Counted from the stretch's first letter, positions 45,691-55,166 are shown. The stretch: 64,000 nt of DNA from Methylobacterium sp. (GCF_028290105.1 NZ_JAQGKL010000037.1:40194-104193), one strand, 5' to 3'. The notes: generated by a model not told the origin, from the letters alone. Numbers and translations are program-made.

Positions 45691-46797
45691 GTGCAGCCCT
45701 CGCCTTACCCCCTGCCGCGCACCCGCGACCCGAATCCCGATCCCGCCTTCTGGGCCGGGCGGCGGGTGCTCGTGACCGGGCATACCGGCTTCAAGGGCGG
45801 CTGGCTCTGCCTCTGGCTGCAGCGCCTCGGCGCGTGGGTCAGCGGTCTGGCGCTGGCGCCCGAGGGCAGCCCGAACCTGTTCGAGGCGGCCGGAATCGGG
45901 GCGGGGATCGACTCGCACCTCGCCGATATTCGCGATGCGGGCGCCGTACGCGCGGGCCTCACCGCCACTGCTCCCGAGATCGTCATCCACATGGCGGCGC
46001 AGGCCCTGGTGCGGGCCTCCTATCGCGATCCGCTGGCCACCTACGCCACCAACGTCATGGGCACCGCCCACGTGCTGGAAGCCGTGCGGGCGGCGCCCTC
46101 CGTGCGCGCCGTGGTGGTGGTGACGAGCGACAAGGCCTACGAGAACCGCGAATGGCCCTACGGCTACCGCGAGACCGAGGCGCTCGGCGGACACGACCCC
46201 TACAGCAGCTCCAAGGCCTGCGCCGAACTCGTGGCCAGCGCCTATCGGGCCTCGTTCCTGGCCGAGCGGGATTGCCGGGTCGCCACGGCGCGAGCGGGCA
46301 ACGTCATCGGCGGCGGCGACTGGTCCGAAGATCGGCTGGTCCCCGACATCGTCCGGGCCTTCGCGCGGGGCGAGTCCGTGGAGATCCGGGCGCCGCATGC
46401 CACGCGGCCCTGGCAGCATGTGCTCGAACCCTTGAGCGGCTACCTGCGCCTCGCCGAATGCCTGTCGGGGGAAGACGGCGCCCGCTACGCCGAGGCCTGG
46501 AATTTCGGGCCCGCCGACGAGGATTGCCGGCCGGTCGCCCATATCGTGGACGAACTCGCACAGGCCTGGGGGGCGGATGCGCTGTGGCACCTCTCGGCGA
46601 CGATCCACCCGCACGAGGCGACCTTCCTCAAGGTCGATGCGGCGAAGGCCCGGGCTCATCTCGGCTGGGACCGGCGCCTGCGCCTCGACGCGGCGCTGGC
46701 CTGGACCGCCGCCTGGCACCGGGCGCAAGCGGGCGGGGCGTCCGCTCGTGACCTCACCCTGGCGCAGATCGCCGCCTATGAGAGGCTCGGAGCATGA
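45691..46797 (+). CDS. rfbG: CDP-glucose 4,6-dehydratase
   Basis: 368 residues from GTG 45691. Short-chain dehydrogenase fold with NAD-binding VTGHTGFKGGWLCLWLQRLG near residue 28; catalytic region GGHDPYSSSKACAEL (Tyr-x3-Lys) and EWPYGYRETEALGGHDPYSSS near 170 are typical of RfbG. It converts CDP-glucose to CDP-4-keto-6-deoxyglucose. The next gene starts within its stop (ATGA at 46794), so the two are translationally coupled. Confidence 0.95.
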   Translation: MQPSPYPLPRTRDPNPDPAFWAGRRVLVTGHTGFKGGWLCLWLQRLGAWVSGLALAPEGSPNLFEAAGIGAGIDSHLADIRDAGAVRAGLTATAPEIVIHMAAQALVRASYRDPLATYATNVMGTAHVLEAVRAAPSVRAVVVVTSDKAYENREWPYGYRETEALGGHDPYSSSKACAELVASAYRASFLAERDCRVATARAGNVIGGGDWSEDRLVPDIVRAFARGESVEIRAPHATRPWQHVLEPLSGYLRLAECLSGEDGARYAEAWNFGPADEDCRPVAHIVDELAQAWGADALWHLSATIHPHEATFLKVDAAKARAHLGWDRRLRLDAALAWTAAWHRAQAGGASARDLTLAQIAAYERLGA

Positions 46798-48050
46798 CGG
46801 AGGTGAACGCGAACCACCCGACCGGCCTTCGGCCCTGCCGCGCCTGCGGGGCGCCCCTGCACCGGAGCGTGGCCGATCTCGGCCTGTCGCCGCTCGCCAA
46901 CGCCTACGTGCCGGCGGAGCGCGCCAATCGGGGCGAGATGTTCCACCCACTCCACGCCTATGTCTGCGACGCCTGCTATCTGGTGCAGCTGGAGGCCTTC
47001 GAGACCCCTGAAGCGATCTTCTCGGACTACGCCTACTTCTCGGGCTTTTCCGCAGGCTGGCTCGCCCACGCGGAGGCCTATGTGGCGGCCATGCAGGCCC
47101 GCTTCTCGCTGGGGCCCGACAGCAAGGTCGTGGAGGTGGCGAGCAACGACGGCTACCTGCTGCAATACGCCGTGGCCCGCGGGCTTCCCGCCCTCGGTGT
47201 CGAGCCAGCCGCCAACGTGGCGGCGGTCGCGCGTGCACGCGGGGTTCCGACCGAGATCGCGTTCTTCGGGTCCAAAACCGCCGCCCGTCTTCGCGACGAA
47301 GGCCACGCGGCCGACCTGATGACCGCCAACAACGTGCTCGCCCACGTGCCCGACATCCACGATTTCGTGGAGGGGTTCCGCGTGCTCCTGAAGCCGGAGG
47401 GCGTCGCCACCTTCGAGTTCCCACACCTCCTGCGGATGATCGAGCAGCGCCAGTTCGACACGATCTACCACGAGCACTTCTCGTATCTCTCCCTCGGCGT
47501 CGTCGCGCCGATCCTGGAGGCTCATGGACTGCGGGTGTTCGACGTGGAGGCGTGGCCGACCCATGGCGGCTCGCTCCGCGTCTTCGTCTGTCACGCAGCG
47601 GCCACGCAATCCGGGACGCCGGCGGTGGCGCGGGTCCTGGCGGAGGAGCGGGCCGGCGGCCTGTTCGACCCGCAAGGCTATGCCGCCTTCGCCGAGGACG
47701 TGGTCGCCATCAAGTGCGCCACACTCCGCTTTCTCGCGGATCTGCGCCTGGCGGGACGGACGGTCTGTGCCTATGGGGCGGCGGCCAAGGGCAATACCTT
47801 CCTCAATTACTGTGGGATCGGACCCGAACTGGTGCGCGCGGTGGCGGATCGCTCGCCGCACAAGCAGGGCACGCGGCTCCCCGGCAGCCGCATCCCGGTG
47901 GTCTCGCCCGAAGCTCTGCTGGCGCTTCGGCCGGACTACCTCCTCATCCTGCCCTGGAACCTGAAGGACGAGATCGCCTCCGAGATGGCGGCCATCCGCG
48001 ATTGGGGCGGGCGCTTCGTCACGGCCATCCCACGCCTGGACGCGTTCTGA
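46794..48050 (+). CDS. sugar C-methyltransferase (TylC3/NovU-like)
   Basis: 418 residues, three-part architecture of nucleotide-sugar C-methyltransferases. An N-terminal zinc-binding module (CRACGAPL ... CDACYLVQLE), a SAM-binding core (VVEVASNDGYLLQY near 110, NNVLAHVPDIHDF near 175), an active-site segment TIYHEHFSYLSLGVV near 225, and a C-terminal domain with GAAAKGNTFLNYCGI. Such enzymes add a methyl branch to a 4-keto-6-deoxy sugar at C3 or C5. The gene starts inside the rfbG stop. Regiochemistry cannot be read from sequence. Confidence 0.85.
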   Translation: MTEVNANHPTGLRPCRACGAPLHRSVADLGLSPLANAYVPAERANRGEMFHPLHAYVCDACYLVQLEAFETPEAIFSDYAYFSGFSAGWLAHAEAYVAAMQARFSLGPDSKVVEVASNDGYLLQYAVARGLPALGVEPAANVAAVARARGVPTEIAFFGSKTAARLRDEGHAADLMTANNVLAHVPDIHDFVEGFRVLLKPEGVATFEFPHLLRMIEQRQFDTIYHEHFSYLSLGVVAPILEAHGLRVFDVEAWPTHGGSLRVFVCHAAATQSGTPAVARVLAEERAGGLFDPQGYAAFAEDVVAIKCATLRFLADLRLAGRTVCAYGAAAKGNTFLNYCGIGPELVRAVADRSPHKQGTRLPGSRIPVVSPEALLALRPDYLLILPWNLKDEIASEMAAIRDWGGRFVTAIPRLDAF

Positions 48051-48054
48051 TCCC

Positions 48055-48585
48055 ATGCGCTTCGAGGCCCTGCCGCTTGCCGGCGCCTTCCGCGTCAGCC
48101 CAGAGCCCCAAGCCGACGCGCGCGGGTTCTTCGCCCGCACCGCCTGCATGGAGGATTTCGCCGCGCAGGGGCTCATCGGCGCCTTCGTGCAGTCGAGCAT
48201 CTCCTACAATGCCCGGCGCGGCACCGTGCGCGGCCTGCACTTCTCGATCGATCCGCATGCCGAGACGAAGCTCGTGCGCTGCACCGCCGGGGCGATCCAC
48301 GACGTCATCGTCGACCTGCGGCCTGAATCCACGACCTATCTGCAGGCCTATGCAGCAGATCTCAGCGCCGAGAATCGCCACGCCCTCTACATCCCGGCCG
48401 GATTCGCCCACGGTTTCCAGGCGCTGAGCGACGGGGCCGAGGTGCTCTACATGATCGACCGGGCCTACGTGGCGGCCGGCGCGCGGGGCCTGCGCTGGAA
48501 CGACCCCGCCCTCGACGTGACCTGGCCCGAACCCGTCACGGTGATCGCCGAACGCGACCTCGCCTACCCGGACTGGGTCGCGTGA
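48055..48585 (+). CDS. dTDP-4-dehydrorhamnose 3,5-epimerase family protein
   Basis: 176 residues, cupin fold of the RmlC family. Catalytic His in RRGTVRGLHFSIDPHAETK near residue 63, and GFAHGFQAL near 125 with YIPAGF. It would epimerise the 4-keto intermediate at one or both of C3 and C5. Sequence context (CDP-sugar genes) suggests a CDP- rather than dTDP-linked substrate. Four bases after the methyltransferase stop, and the next gene begins within its own stop. Confidence 0.88.
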   Translation: MRFEALPLAGAFRVSPEPQADARGFFARTACMEDFAAQGLIGAFVQSSISYNARRGTVRGLHFSIDPHAETKLVRCTAGAIHDVIVDLRPESTTYLQAYAADLSAENRHALYIPAGFAHGFQALSDGAEVLYMIDRAYVAAGARGLRWNDPALDVTWPEPVTVIAERDLAYPDWVA

Positions 48586-49487
48586 CCGGCCGCATCCTCG
48601 TCACGGGCGCCACCGGATTCGTCGGCCGCCACGTACTGCCGGCCCTGCGGGCACGCGGCTTCGAAGTTCATGGGGTCGGACGCGGTCCACAGGCGGATGT
48701 GACGCTCCACGAAGCCGACCTGCTGGTGCCGGAAGCCCGTCGCGCGCTCGTCGAAACGATTCGCCCGACCCACCTGCTGCACCTCGCTTGGGAGGCCGAG
48801 CCCGGCCGATACTGGACCTCGCCGGCCAACCTCGACTGGGTGGCGGCGAGCCTCGACCTCGCGCGGCTCTTCGCGGAGCAGGGCGGACGACGGTTCGTCG
48901 GCGCCGGCACCTGCGCCGAGTACGAATGGGGGTCGGCCCGCCTCGACGAGGCGGCGACGCCCTGCCGGCCGGCGACCCTCTACGGGGCGGCCAAGGACGG
49001 CACCCGGCGCATCCTTGCCGCCTATGCCGATACCCATGCGTTCAGCCTCGCCTGGGCGCGACTGTTCTATCTCTACGGTCCCGGGGAGCGGCGCGGGCGC
49101 CTCGTCCCGGATGCGATCCATGCCCTGACGACCGGCAGCGTGTTCCCGACCTCGACCGGCCACCAGCGCCGCGACTTCCTCCATGTCGCGGATGCCGCCG
49201 GGGCGCTGGCCGCGCTCGCAGCCAGTGACGTGGCCGGGCCGGTCAATATCGGCTCGGGCGCGGCCATCCCGGTGCGCCGGATCCTCGACGGCCTCGCCGC
49301 GCGGATCGGAGGCGCCGATCGCCTCGCTTACGGTGCTCGGCCTTCAGGCCCAGCGGAGCCGCCGGTGATCGAGGCCGAGACACGCATCCTGACCGCCGAG
49401 ATCGGCTTCCGTCCGACGTTCGACCTTGAGCGCGGGCTCGACGATACGGTCGCGTGGTGGCGCACGCATGGCCCTGCTGCAAGCTGA
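48582..49487 (+). CDS. NAD(P)-dependent sugar epimerase/dehydratase
   Basis: 301 residues from GTG 48582, overlapping the epimerase stop by four bases. SDR fold: ILVTGATGFVGRHVLPAL at the N-terminus, catalytic PATLYGAAKDGTRR (Tyr-x3-Lys) near 135, and the RDFLHVADAAGAL motif near 195. It would act last, reducing the 4-keto group or epimerising at C4. Ends the operon, 30 bases before the convergent receiver gene. No glycosyltransferase is in the operon. Confidence 0.85.
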   Translation: MTGRILVTGATGFVGRHVLPALRARGFEVHGVGRGPQADVTLHEADLLVPEARRALVETIRPTHLLHLAWEAEPGRYWTSPANLDWVAASLDLARLFAEQGGRRFVGAGTCAEYEWGSARLDEAATPCRPATLYGAAKDGTRRILAAYADTHAFSLAWARLFYLYGPGERRGRLVPDAIHALTTGSVFPTSTGHQRRDFLHVADAAGALAALAASDVAGPVNIGSGAAIPVRRILDGLAARIGGADRLAYGARPSGPAEPPVIEAETRILTAEIGFRPTFDLERGLDDTVAWWRTHGPAAS

Positions 49488-49513
49488 GGTTTTGCAAGCG
49501 CCCGAGACCTCAG
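49484..49513. terminator. weak hairpin between convergent genes
   Basis: ctgaggt and acctcag form a seven-bp stem overlapping the last codon of the epimerase gene. It lies in the 30-base convergent gap with the receiver gene. Weak, no T-tract. Confidence 0.35.
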
Positions 49514-49517
49514 TGCC

Positions 49518-49907
49518 TCAGCAGGGCAGAAGTCCTCGCAATTGCGAGAGGATGTCCTCACCGGTGCAGGGCCGCGCGATGAACTTGGCGCCCGGCGGCA
49601 TCCGCTCGGGGTCGGGGGACGCCCGGCCCGACACGATGACGATCGGCAATGTCGGCCGGGCCGCCGATACGGCGCTGGCGAGTTCGAAACCGTTGGTCTT
49701 GCCGGACAATTCGACGTCGGTGACGAGGCCGCGGATATCCGGCCGGGAATGGAGGATGCCGAGCGCCCGCTCGGCGGAGGCGCATTGCACGGTCTCGTAG
49801 CCGCCATTTTCGAGCACGTCGCCGAGGTCCATGATCGTCAGGGCCTCGTCCTCGACCAGAAGAATCACCGGCCGATCGTCGTTCGCGTTCGTCGCCTCAT
49901 CCACCAC
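49518..49907 (-). CDS. stand-alone response regulator receiver domain
   Basis: 129 residues from GTG 49907 (GGAGGG six bases upstream). Receiver residues: acidic pair in LLVEDEALTIMDL, phosphoacceptor Asp in LVTDVELSGKTNGF, and Ser in PIVIVSGRA. The conserved Lys is replaced by Arg in FIARPCT, which might alter the output. No effector domain. Typical of single-domain receivers that act in phosphorelays in Rhizobiales. The nearest kinase (25.5 kb) is not adjacent. Confidence 0.85.
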   Translation of the reverse strand: MVDEATNANDDRPVILLVEDEALTIMDLGDVLENGGYETVQCASAERALGILHSRPDIRGLVTDVELSGKTNGFELASAVSAARPTLPIVIVSGRASPDPERMPPGAKFIARPCTGEDILSQLRGLLPC

Positions 49908-50084
49908 GATGCACCCTCCAGCCTGTTGGGCGGCGGGCCCCCGCCCGAAAACCGTGACCGTGTCGCCGCGCGCAAAGCCGAAGGCTCCCCGTGGGGCGGT
50001 CACGGGCGCGAGGCCAGCGCCACTCAAGCCCAACGAGCGACAGGGGCGCAGGTTGCAAGCCGCCTTGAGGGTGAGGCCGGGATC

Positions 50085-51338
50085 TCAGGCGGCCATTTCG
50101 GTGACCACCACCCGCATCGCATCGAGGAGATGCGCGAGGTCCGTATCCCCGATGGTGAGGGCCGGTGTCAGGTAGGCGATGTCGCCGAAGGGCCGGACCC
50201 ATGTGCCGCGGGCCAGGAACCGGCGCTTCAGGTCGGCGAGGTCCGGCGCCTGCCGAAACTGCACCGCGCCGATCGCGCCCATCACGCGGATGTCGGCCAC
50301 ATGGGCCAGACCGCGCAGGGGCTCCAGGCCCTCCGCCAGGGTGGCCGCGATGGCGTGGGCCTGGTCGAGGCGCGGCTCGCGCTCGAACAGGTCGAGGCTC
50401 GCATTGGCCGCCGCGCAGGCGAGTGGGTTCGCCATGAAGGTCGGCCCGTGCATCAGGGCGGCGGCGGGATCGTCGGAGAGGAAGCTCTCGAACACCGCCC
50501 GCGTGGCGATGGTGGCGGCCAGCGCCATCGTGCCCCCCGTGAGCGCCTTCGACAGGCACAGGATGTCGGGCACGATGCCGGCCTGCTCGCAGGCGAACAG
50601 GGTTCCGGTGCGGCCGAACCCGGTGAAAATCTCGTCGGCGATGAGGGGCAGTCCGTGGCGCTTGGCCAGCCGGGCCACCGTCGCCAGCACTTCGGGCGGG
50701 TGCATGCGCATGCCGCCGGCTCCCTGCACGAGAGGTTCGACGATCACCGCCGCCAGGGTCTCGCGTTCGGCCGCCATGCGGGCGTCCAGCGCCGCCGTCT
50801 CGGCCGCCGTCCGGGGCAGGTCGCAGAAGACCTGGGCCGGCAGGTAGGCGCCGAAGCGCCGGTGCATGCCCTCGTCCGGGTCACAGACCGACATCGCCCC
50901 GAGGGTGTCGCCGTGGTAGCCCTCGCGGAAAGCCAGGATGCGGGTGCGGCCGGTCACCCCCCGGTTGAGCCACATCTGCACCGCCATCTTCAGGGCGACC
51001 TCTACGGCCACCGATCCGGAATCGGTGAAGAACACGTGGTCGAGGTCGCCCGGCAGCTGGGCGGCGAGACGCGCGGCGAGGCGTTCGGCCGGCGCATGCG
51101 TCAGGCCTCCGAACATCACGTGCGGCATCGCCTCCAACTGAGCGGCGACGGCGGCGCGGATATGGGGATGATTGTAGCCGTGCGCGGCCGTCCACCACGA
51201 AGCGATGCCGTCGATCAGCTCGCGCCCATCCGCGAGCACGATCCGCGAGCCATGCGTGCGCTGCGCCTCCAACGGCGGGGCCGCCCCCCGCATCTGCGTA
51301 TAGGGCCGCCAGAGATGGTCGGTGCGCGGGCTGTCCAT
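50085..51338 (-). CDS. bioA: adenosylmethionine-8-amino-7-oxononanoate aminotransferase
   Basis: 417 residues. PLP-dependent class III aminotransferase that makes 7,8-diaminopelargonic acid in biotin synthesis, cytoplasmic. N-terminus DHLWRPYTQMRGA, active-site motif DGIASWWTAAHGYNHP near 48, PLP phosphate site FTDSGSVAVEVALKM, and the PLP lysine in LSKALTGGTMALA near 270. The partner bioD is 21 kb away and no other bio genes are here. It is oriented away from the siderophore receptor gene. Confidence 0.95.
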   Translation of the reverse strand: MDSPRTDHLWRPYTQMRGAAPPLEAQRTHGSRIVLADGRELIDGIASWWTAAHGYNHPHIRAAVAAQLEAMPHVMFGGLTHAPAERLAARLAAQLPGDLDHVFFTDSGSVAVEVALKMAVQMWLNRGVTGRTRILAFREGYHGDTLGAMSVCDPDEGMHRRFGAYLPAQVFCDLPRTAAETAALDARMAAERETLAAVIVEPLVQGAGGMRMHPPEVLATVARLAKRHGLPLIADEIFTGFGRTGTLFACEQAGIVPDILCLSKALTGGTMALAATIATRAVFESFLSDDPAAALMHGPTFMANPLACAAANASLDLFEREPRLDQAHAIAATLAEGLEPLRGLAHVADIRVMGAIGAVQFRQAPDLADLKRRFLARGTWVRPFGDIAYLTPALTIGDTDLAHLLDAMRVVVTEMAA

Positions 51339-51637
51339 GGACTGAGGGGATGGGAGTGCCGGGGCGCCCGGTCAAGGTCGGCGGAGCGATGCCGGAGCGC
51401 TGTACGGCGGTAGGGACCACCTTTGGGGCCGGCCTGGCATTGTGCGGAAGCGACCGCCGGGCCAGATCATAGAAATTCGATCTCTGACTTATAGTTACAA
51501 TGGCTGTGTATTCGTCCGTATCATCAGGCTTATACGGCTCGATCATCGCATTGGACAAATTCTAATCTTCTCACAAGATCTTGCGATCTACGCCACCGCG
51601 CATTACGGCGAAGCTTCTGCTCCGTCCGAGACCCGAT
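51339..51637. other. AT-rich divergent region before the iron-uptake genes
   Basis: The part 51465-51600 is the most AT-rich stretch of the window and probably holds the receptor gene promoter. Partial matches to Irr/Fur-type boxes (atagaaattcga, acaaattctaatc) are too weak to call. No gene. The ATG at 51638 has a poor ribosome site. Confidence 0.45.
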
Positions 51638-53824
51638 ATGCCCCGCGCGTCCCGTCGCCCCCGATCTCCCCTCAGCGGCCGACATCGCCGGCTGGCGGGT
51701 GGCGCGCTCTGGCTTCTCTCCGGCGGCGCGTCCCTCGCTCAGGAGGCGGCAACGTCCGGCGTCACCCTCGACGAGCTCAGCGTCGCGGGTCTCGGCAACG
51801 GCCTCGCCACCATCGGCTACCAGCCCAAGCGCACGACCTTCGGGGCCGGGGCCGACACCGCGATCCTCGATACGCCCGCCAACATCGCCGTGGTCTCGGC
51901 CCAGGTGCTGCGCGACCAGCGCGTGCTCTCGCTCGACGAGGCCCTGCGCAACGTCAGCGGCATCGCCCAGACCAACAGCGTCGGCGGCACGCAGGAGGCG
52001 GTGGTGCGGCGCGGCTTCGGCACCTTCCGCGACGATTCGATCCTGCGAGACGGCCGCCGCACGGTGCTGCAGCAGAATTTCAGCTACGACATCGAGCGCG
52101 TCGAGGTGCTCAAAGGCCCCGCCTCGCTCCTCTACGGCATCACCGATCCGGGCGGGCTCATCAACCTCGTCTCGAAGCGCCCCGAGTTCACGCCGCACGG
52201 CTCGCTCAACCTCACGAGCACCAGCTTCGGCGGCGGCCTCGTGCAGGGCGACCTTACCGGTCCGGTGGAGGGCACCAATCTCGCCTACCGAATGGTGGCC
52301 GATGTCCAGAGCACCGATTACTGGCGCAATTTCGGGCATTTCAGCCGGCAGGTCGTGGCGCCCTCGCTCACCTGGAAGGGCGACGACACCACCGTCACGG
52401 TGGGCTACGAATTCTCGCATTACCGGGTGCCCTACGACCGCGGCACGATCTTCGACCCGCGCACCGGTCGCCCCCTCGCGGTGCCACGCGACCGCCGCTT
52501 CGACGAGCGGTCGAGCCGGCACGAGGCCACCAGCCATCTCGCCACCCTCGACGTCGACCACCGCTTCGACAACGATTGGCGCCTGCACTTCGGCTACAGC
52601 TACTCGCAGCTCGGCTACGACGAGGACCAGATCCGCCCGGTCACCTTCTTGCCTACGACGGGCCTCCTGACGCGCCGGGCCGACGGCACCCGCAACGCCG
52701 ATTTCAGCGCCCATGTCGCCCGCCTCGACCTGACGGGCAGCTTCGACACCTTCGGCCTGCGCCACGACCTGCTGGCGGGCGTGACCTACGAAGACATCAG
52801 CTACAACCGGCCGGACATCATCCGGGGGCCGAACCGGACTGGGTTCAACCCGTTCGCGCCGGTCTACGGCAATCTCGCCACGGTGCCGGTGATTTCGGTG
52901 CCCGACAGCAACCTGCGCGAGCGGCTGTCCAACACCAGCCTCTACCTGCAGGATTCGCTGCACCTGACCGACCAGTGGATCCTGGTGGCGGGCGTCAGCG
53001 CCCAGATCTTCGACCAGTTCGCCAGCAAGGGCACCCCGGCGGTGACCTATGTCGACATCGACGGGGTGCGGGCGCTGCCGCGCGTCGGTCTCGTCTACAA
53101 GCTGGCTCCCAACCTCTCGCTCTACGGAAGCTATTCGCAGTCGTTCAAGCCGAACTCGTCCTTCGCCAACGTCGTCGTCTCGCTGCCGCCGGAGGAGGGC
53201 GAGGCGTTCGAGGTCGGCGTGAAGGCGGATGTGGCCGCCGGGCTCACGGTGACGGGCGCGATGTTCGACATCGACAAGTCGAACGTCGTCGTCACGCAGG
53301 TGATCAACGGCCTCACCGTGGCGAGCACAGCCGGCAAGGTTCGCTCGCGCGGGTTCGAACTCGACATCGCCGGCCAGATCCTGCCCGATTGGGCGGTGAT
53401 CGCCAGCTACGCATTCACCCAGGCGCAGGTCACCGACGATCCGGTACTGGCGGGCAAACAATTGCTCAACACGCCGCGCGTCACCGCCTCGGCCTTCCTC
53501 ACCCATCAGTTCGGCGCCGTCGCGGAGGCCGCGGAGTTCGGTTCCACGCGCCTCGGCCCGGGCTTCCTTGAGGCGGGCTTCGGCGCGCGCTATGTCGGCG
53601 CCCGGCCAGGGGATGCCACCAACACCTTCAAGCTGCCCGAATACGTCGTCTGCGATGCGTTCCTCGCCTACAACACCCAGGTGAATGGCTTGCCGACCAC
53701 CCTTCAGCTCAACCTCAAGAACCTGTTCGACCGGACCTATTATCCGTCCTCGGGCGGCAGCAACCTGCTGGTGGCCGTAGGTGAACCCTTCCAGGCCCTC
53801 GTCACCGCGCGGGTGGCGTGGTGA
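51638..53824 (+). CDS. TonB-dependent siderophore receptor
   Basis: 728 residues from ATG 51638; the TTG of the track ORF adds 19 residues. An Arg-rich stretch and signal peptide (LAGGALWLLSGGASLAQE) precede the plug domain, which begins near DTPANIAVVSAQVLRDQRVLSLDEALRNVSGI. A 22-strand barrel follows, ending with the aromatic C-terminus RVAW. Segments such as VEVLKGPASLLYG and ALPRVGLVYKLAPNLSLYGSYSQSFKPN are typical of ferric hydroxamate-type (FhuA/FoxA-like) receptors. No FecR/FecI pair or signalling domain is seen. Coupled to the next gene by a GTGA overlap. Confidence 0.92.
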   Translation: MPRASRRPRSPLSGRHRRLAGGALWLLSGGASLAQEAATSGVTLDELSVAGLGNGLATIGYQPKRTTFGAGADTAILDTPANIAVVSAQVLRDQRVLSLDEALRNVSGIAQTNSVGGTQEAVVRRGFGTFRDDSILRDGRRTVLQQNFSYDIERVEVLKGPASLLYGITDPGGLINLVSKRPEFTPHGSLNLTSTSFGGGLVQGDLTGPVEGTNLAYRMVADVQSTDYWRNFGHFSRQVVAPSLTWKGDDTTVTVGYEFSHYRVPYDRGTIFDPRTGRPLAVPRDRRFDERSSRHEATSHLATLDVDHRFDNDWRLHFGYSYSQLGYDEDQIRPVTFLPTTGLLTRRADGTRNADFSAHVARLDLTGSFDTFGLRHDLLAGVTYEDISYNRPDIIRGPNRTGFNPFAPVYGNLATVPVISVPDSNLRERLSNTSLYLQDSLHLTDQWILVAGVSAQIFDQFASKGTPAVTYVDIDGVRALPRVGLVYKLAPNLSLYGSYSQSFKPNSSFANVVVSLPPEEGEAFEVGVKADVAAGLTVTGAMFDIDKSNVVVTQVINGLTVASTAGKVRSRGFELDIAGQILPDWAVIASYAFTQAQVTDDPVLAGKQLLNTPRVTASAFLTHQFGAVAEAAEFGSTRLGPGFLEAGFGARYVGARPGDATNTFKLPEYVVCDAFLAYNTQVNGLPTTLQLNLKNLFDRTYYPSSGGSNLLVAVGEPFQALVTARVAW

Positions 53825-55086
53825 AGCGCCTGCGCGCCGTCCTGTTCCAGCTCCATTGGCTCCTGGGGCTCGGCGCCGGCCTCGTCCTGTCGGTGGCGGG
53901 GGTGACGGGCGCGCTCCTGAGCTACGAGAACGCCATCGGCGAGGCCTTCGATGCGGACCTGATCCAGGTTGCCGCGCACGCCGAGGACACGCTCTCCCCA
54001 GACGCGCTTCTCGCCCGCTTCCGGGCCCAGCGGTCCGACATCGTCGCGAACCTGACCCTCTCGTCCGAGCCCGGCACGGCAGCGACGGTGCGCCTCGGGC
54101 GCGACCCCGCCACGGGCCAGCGCCCGCCCTCGCTCTACCTCGACCCCCATGACGGCACGGTGCGGGGCGCGGCGCGAACGGAAGAGGTCTTCTCCACCAT
54201 CCGGCGCCTGCACCGCTGGCTGCTCCTGCCGGGAGACGGCAAGGGTTGGGGCCGGACCCTGACGGGCGCCAGCGTGTTCGCGCTCCTCGTGCTTCTCTGC
54301 ACCGGGCTTTATCTGCGCTGGCCGAAGGTGATGTCCTGGCGGATCTGGCTGAAGCCGAACCTCCGGCAATGGGGCCGCCCGACCTACTGGTCGCTGCATT
54401 CGGTCGCCGGCACCTGGGTCCTGCCGGTCTATCTCGTCATCGCGCTCAGCGGCCTGTGGTGGTCCTATGACGGGTTTCGCGAGGTCGCCAACACCCTCCT
54501 GACCGGCGGCGAGACCACCGGCAGGGTCGCGGATGCCAAGCCGGCGGCTCAGGAGACAAGACCCGCGGCGGCCCAGGAGAACAAGGCGGGTGGCCGGAAG
54601 GACGCCGCGACGCGGGCCGAGGGCGCGACCCGGCCTGGACGTCGCGAGGAGGGCCTGGCTGGCCCCGGCGCGCCGTCCCTCGACACGGCCTGGGCGGCCT
54701 TCCGAGCGGCCGACGCCGGCCAGTTTACCCGCGCCACCCTGATGCTGCCGGCGGGCTTTGCCGGCCCCGTGCGCATCCGCTCCGAGAACCGGAACGGCTG
54801 GCGCGACGACACCCGGATCGAGGCCGCGACCGGGCGCATCCTCGCACGCGAGGTCGGCGCGGAGCGGCCCCTCGGCGCGCGCATCGCCGCCAACATGCTC
54901 GACGTGCACAGCGGGCGCATCTTCGGCGTGCTCGGGCCGCCGGTGTTCCTCGTGGCAGCGCTGCTGATGCCGCTCTTCCTGGTCACCGGGTTGCTGCTCT
55001 ATCTCGGGCGCCGCGCCGCCACGGCCCGGCGGCGGGCAGCGCCCGCTGGCCCGCGGGCCGTGACGCCCGTGCGCTTGACCCCCTGA
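53821..55086 (+). CDS. PepSY-associated transmembrane protein
   Basis: 421 residues from GTG 53821 (GTGA overlap with the receptor stop; an adjacent GTG 53818 is an alternative). Four membrane segments with periplasmic PepSY-like domains: LHWLLGLGAGLVLSVAGVTGALLSYENAI, a loop with LYLDPHDGTVRG, LHRWLLLPGDGKGWGRTLTG, and LDVHSGRIFG near 370. The His residues in LHW, LHR and DVHSG fit haem-binding. Related proteins next to TonB receptors act as ferric-siderophore reductases or iron-release factors. An Ala/Arg/Glu-rich linker of about 60 residues sits in the middle. Confidence 0.85.
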   Translation: MKRLRAVLFQLHWLLGLGAGLVLSVAGVTGALLSYENAIGEAFDADLIQVAAHAEDTLSPDALLARFRAQRSDIVANLTLSSEPGTAATVRLGRDPATGQRPPSLYLDPHDGTVRGAARTEEVFSTIRRLHRWLLLPGDGKGWGRTLTGASVFALLVLLCTGLYLRWPKVMSWRIWLKPNLRQWGRPTYWSLHSVAGTWVLPVYLVIALSGLWWSYDGFREVANTLLTGGETTGRVADAKPAAQETRPAAAQENKAGGRKDAATRAEGATRPGRREEGLAGPGAPSLDTAWAAFRAADAGQFTRATLMLPAGFAGPVRIRSENRNGWRDDTRIEAATGRILAREVGAERPLGARIAANMLDVHSGRIFGVLGPPVFLVAALLMPLFLVTGLLLYLGRRAATARRRAAPAGPRAVTPVRLTP

Positions 55087-55166
55087 GCGGTTTTCGACAG
55101 GTTCCGCCGCCACAGAACCACGACCCGGCCCGTGCCGCGTCCGGCACCCGCAACTCCCGAGCTCCG

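Noticed and set aside
51465-51600. Irr/Fur iron box before the siderophore receptor
   Set aside because: Only half-matches (atagaaattcga, acaaattctaat); AT-richness alone would give these.
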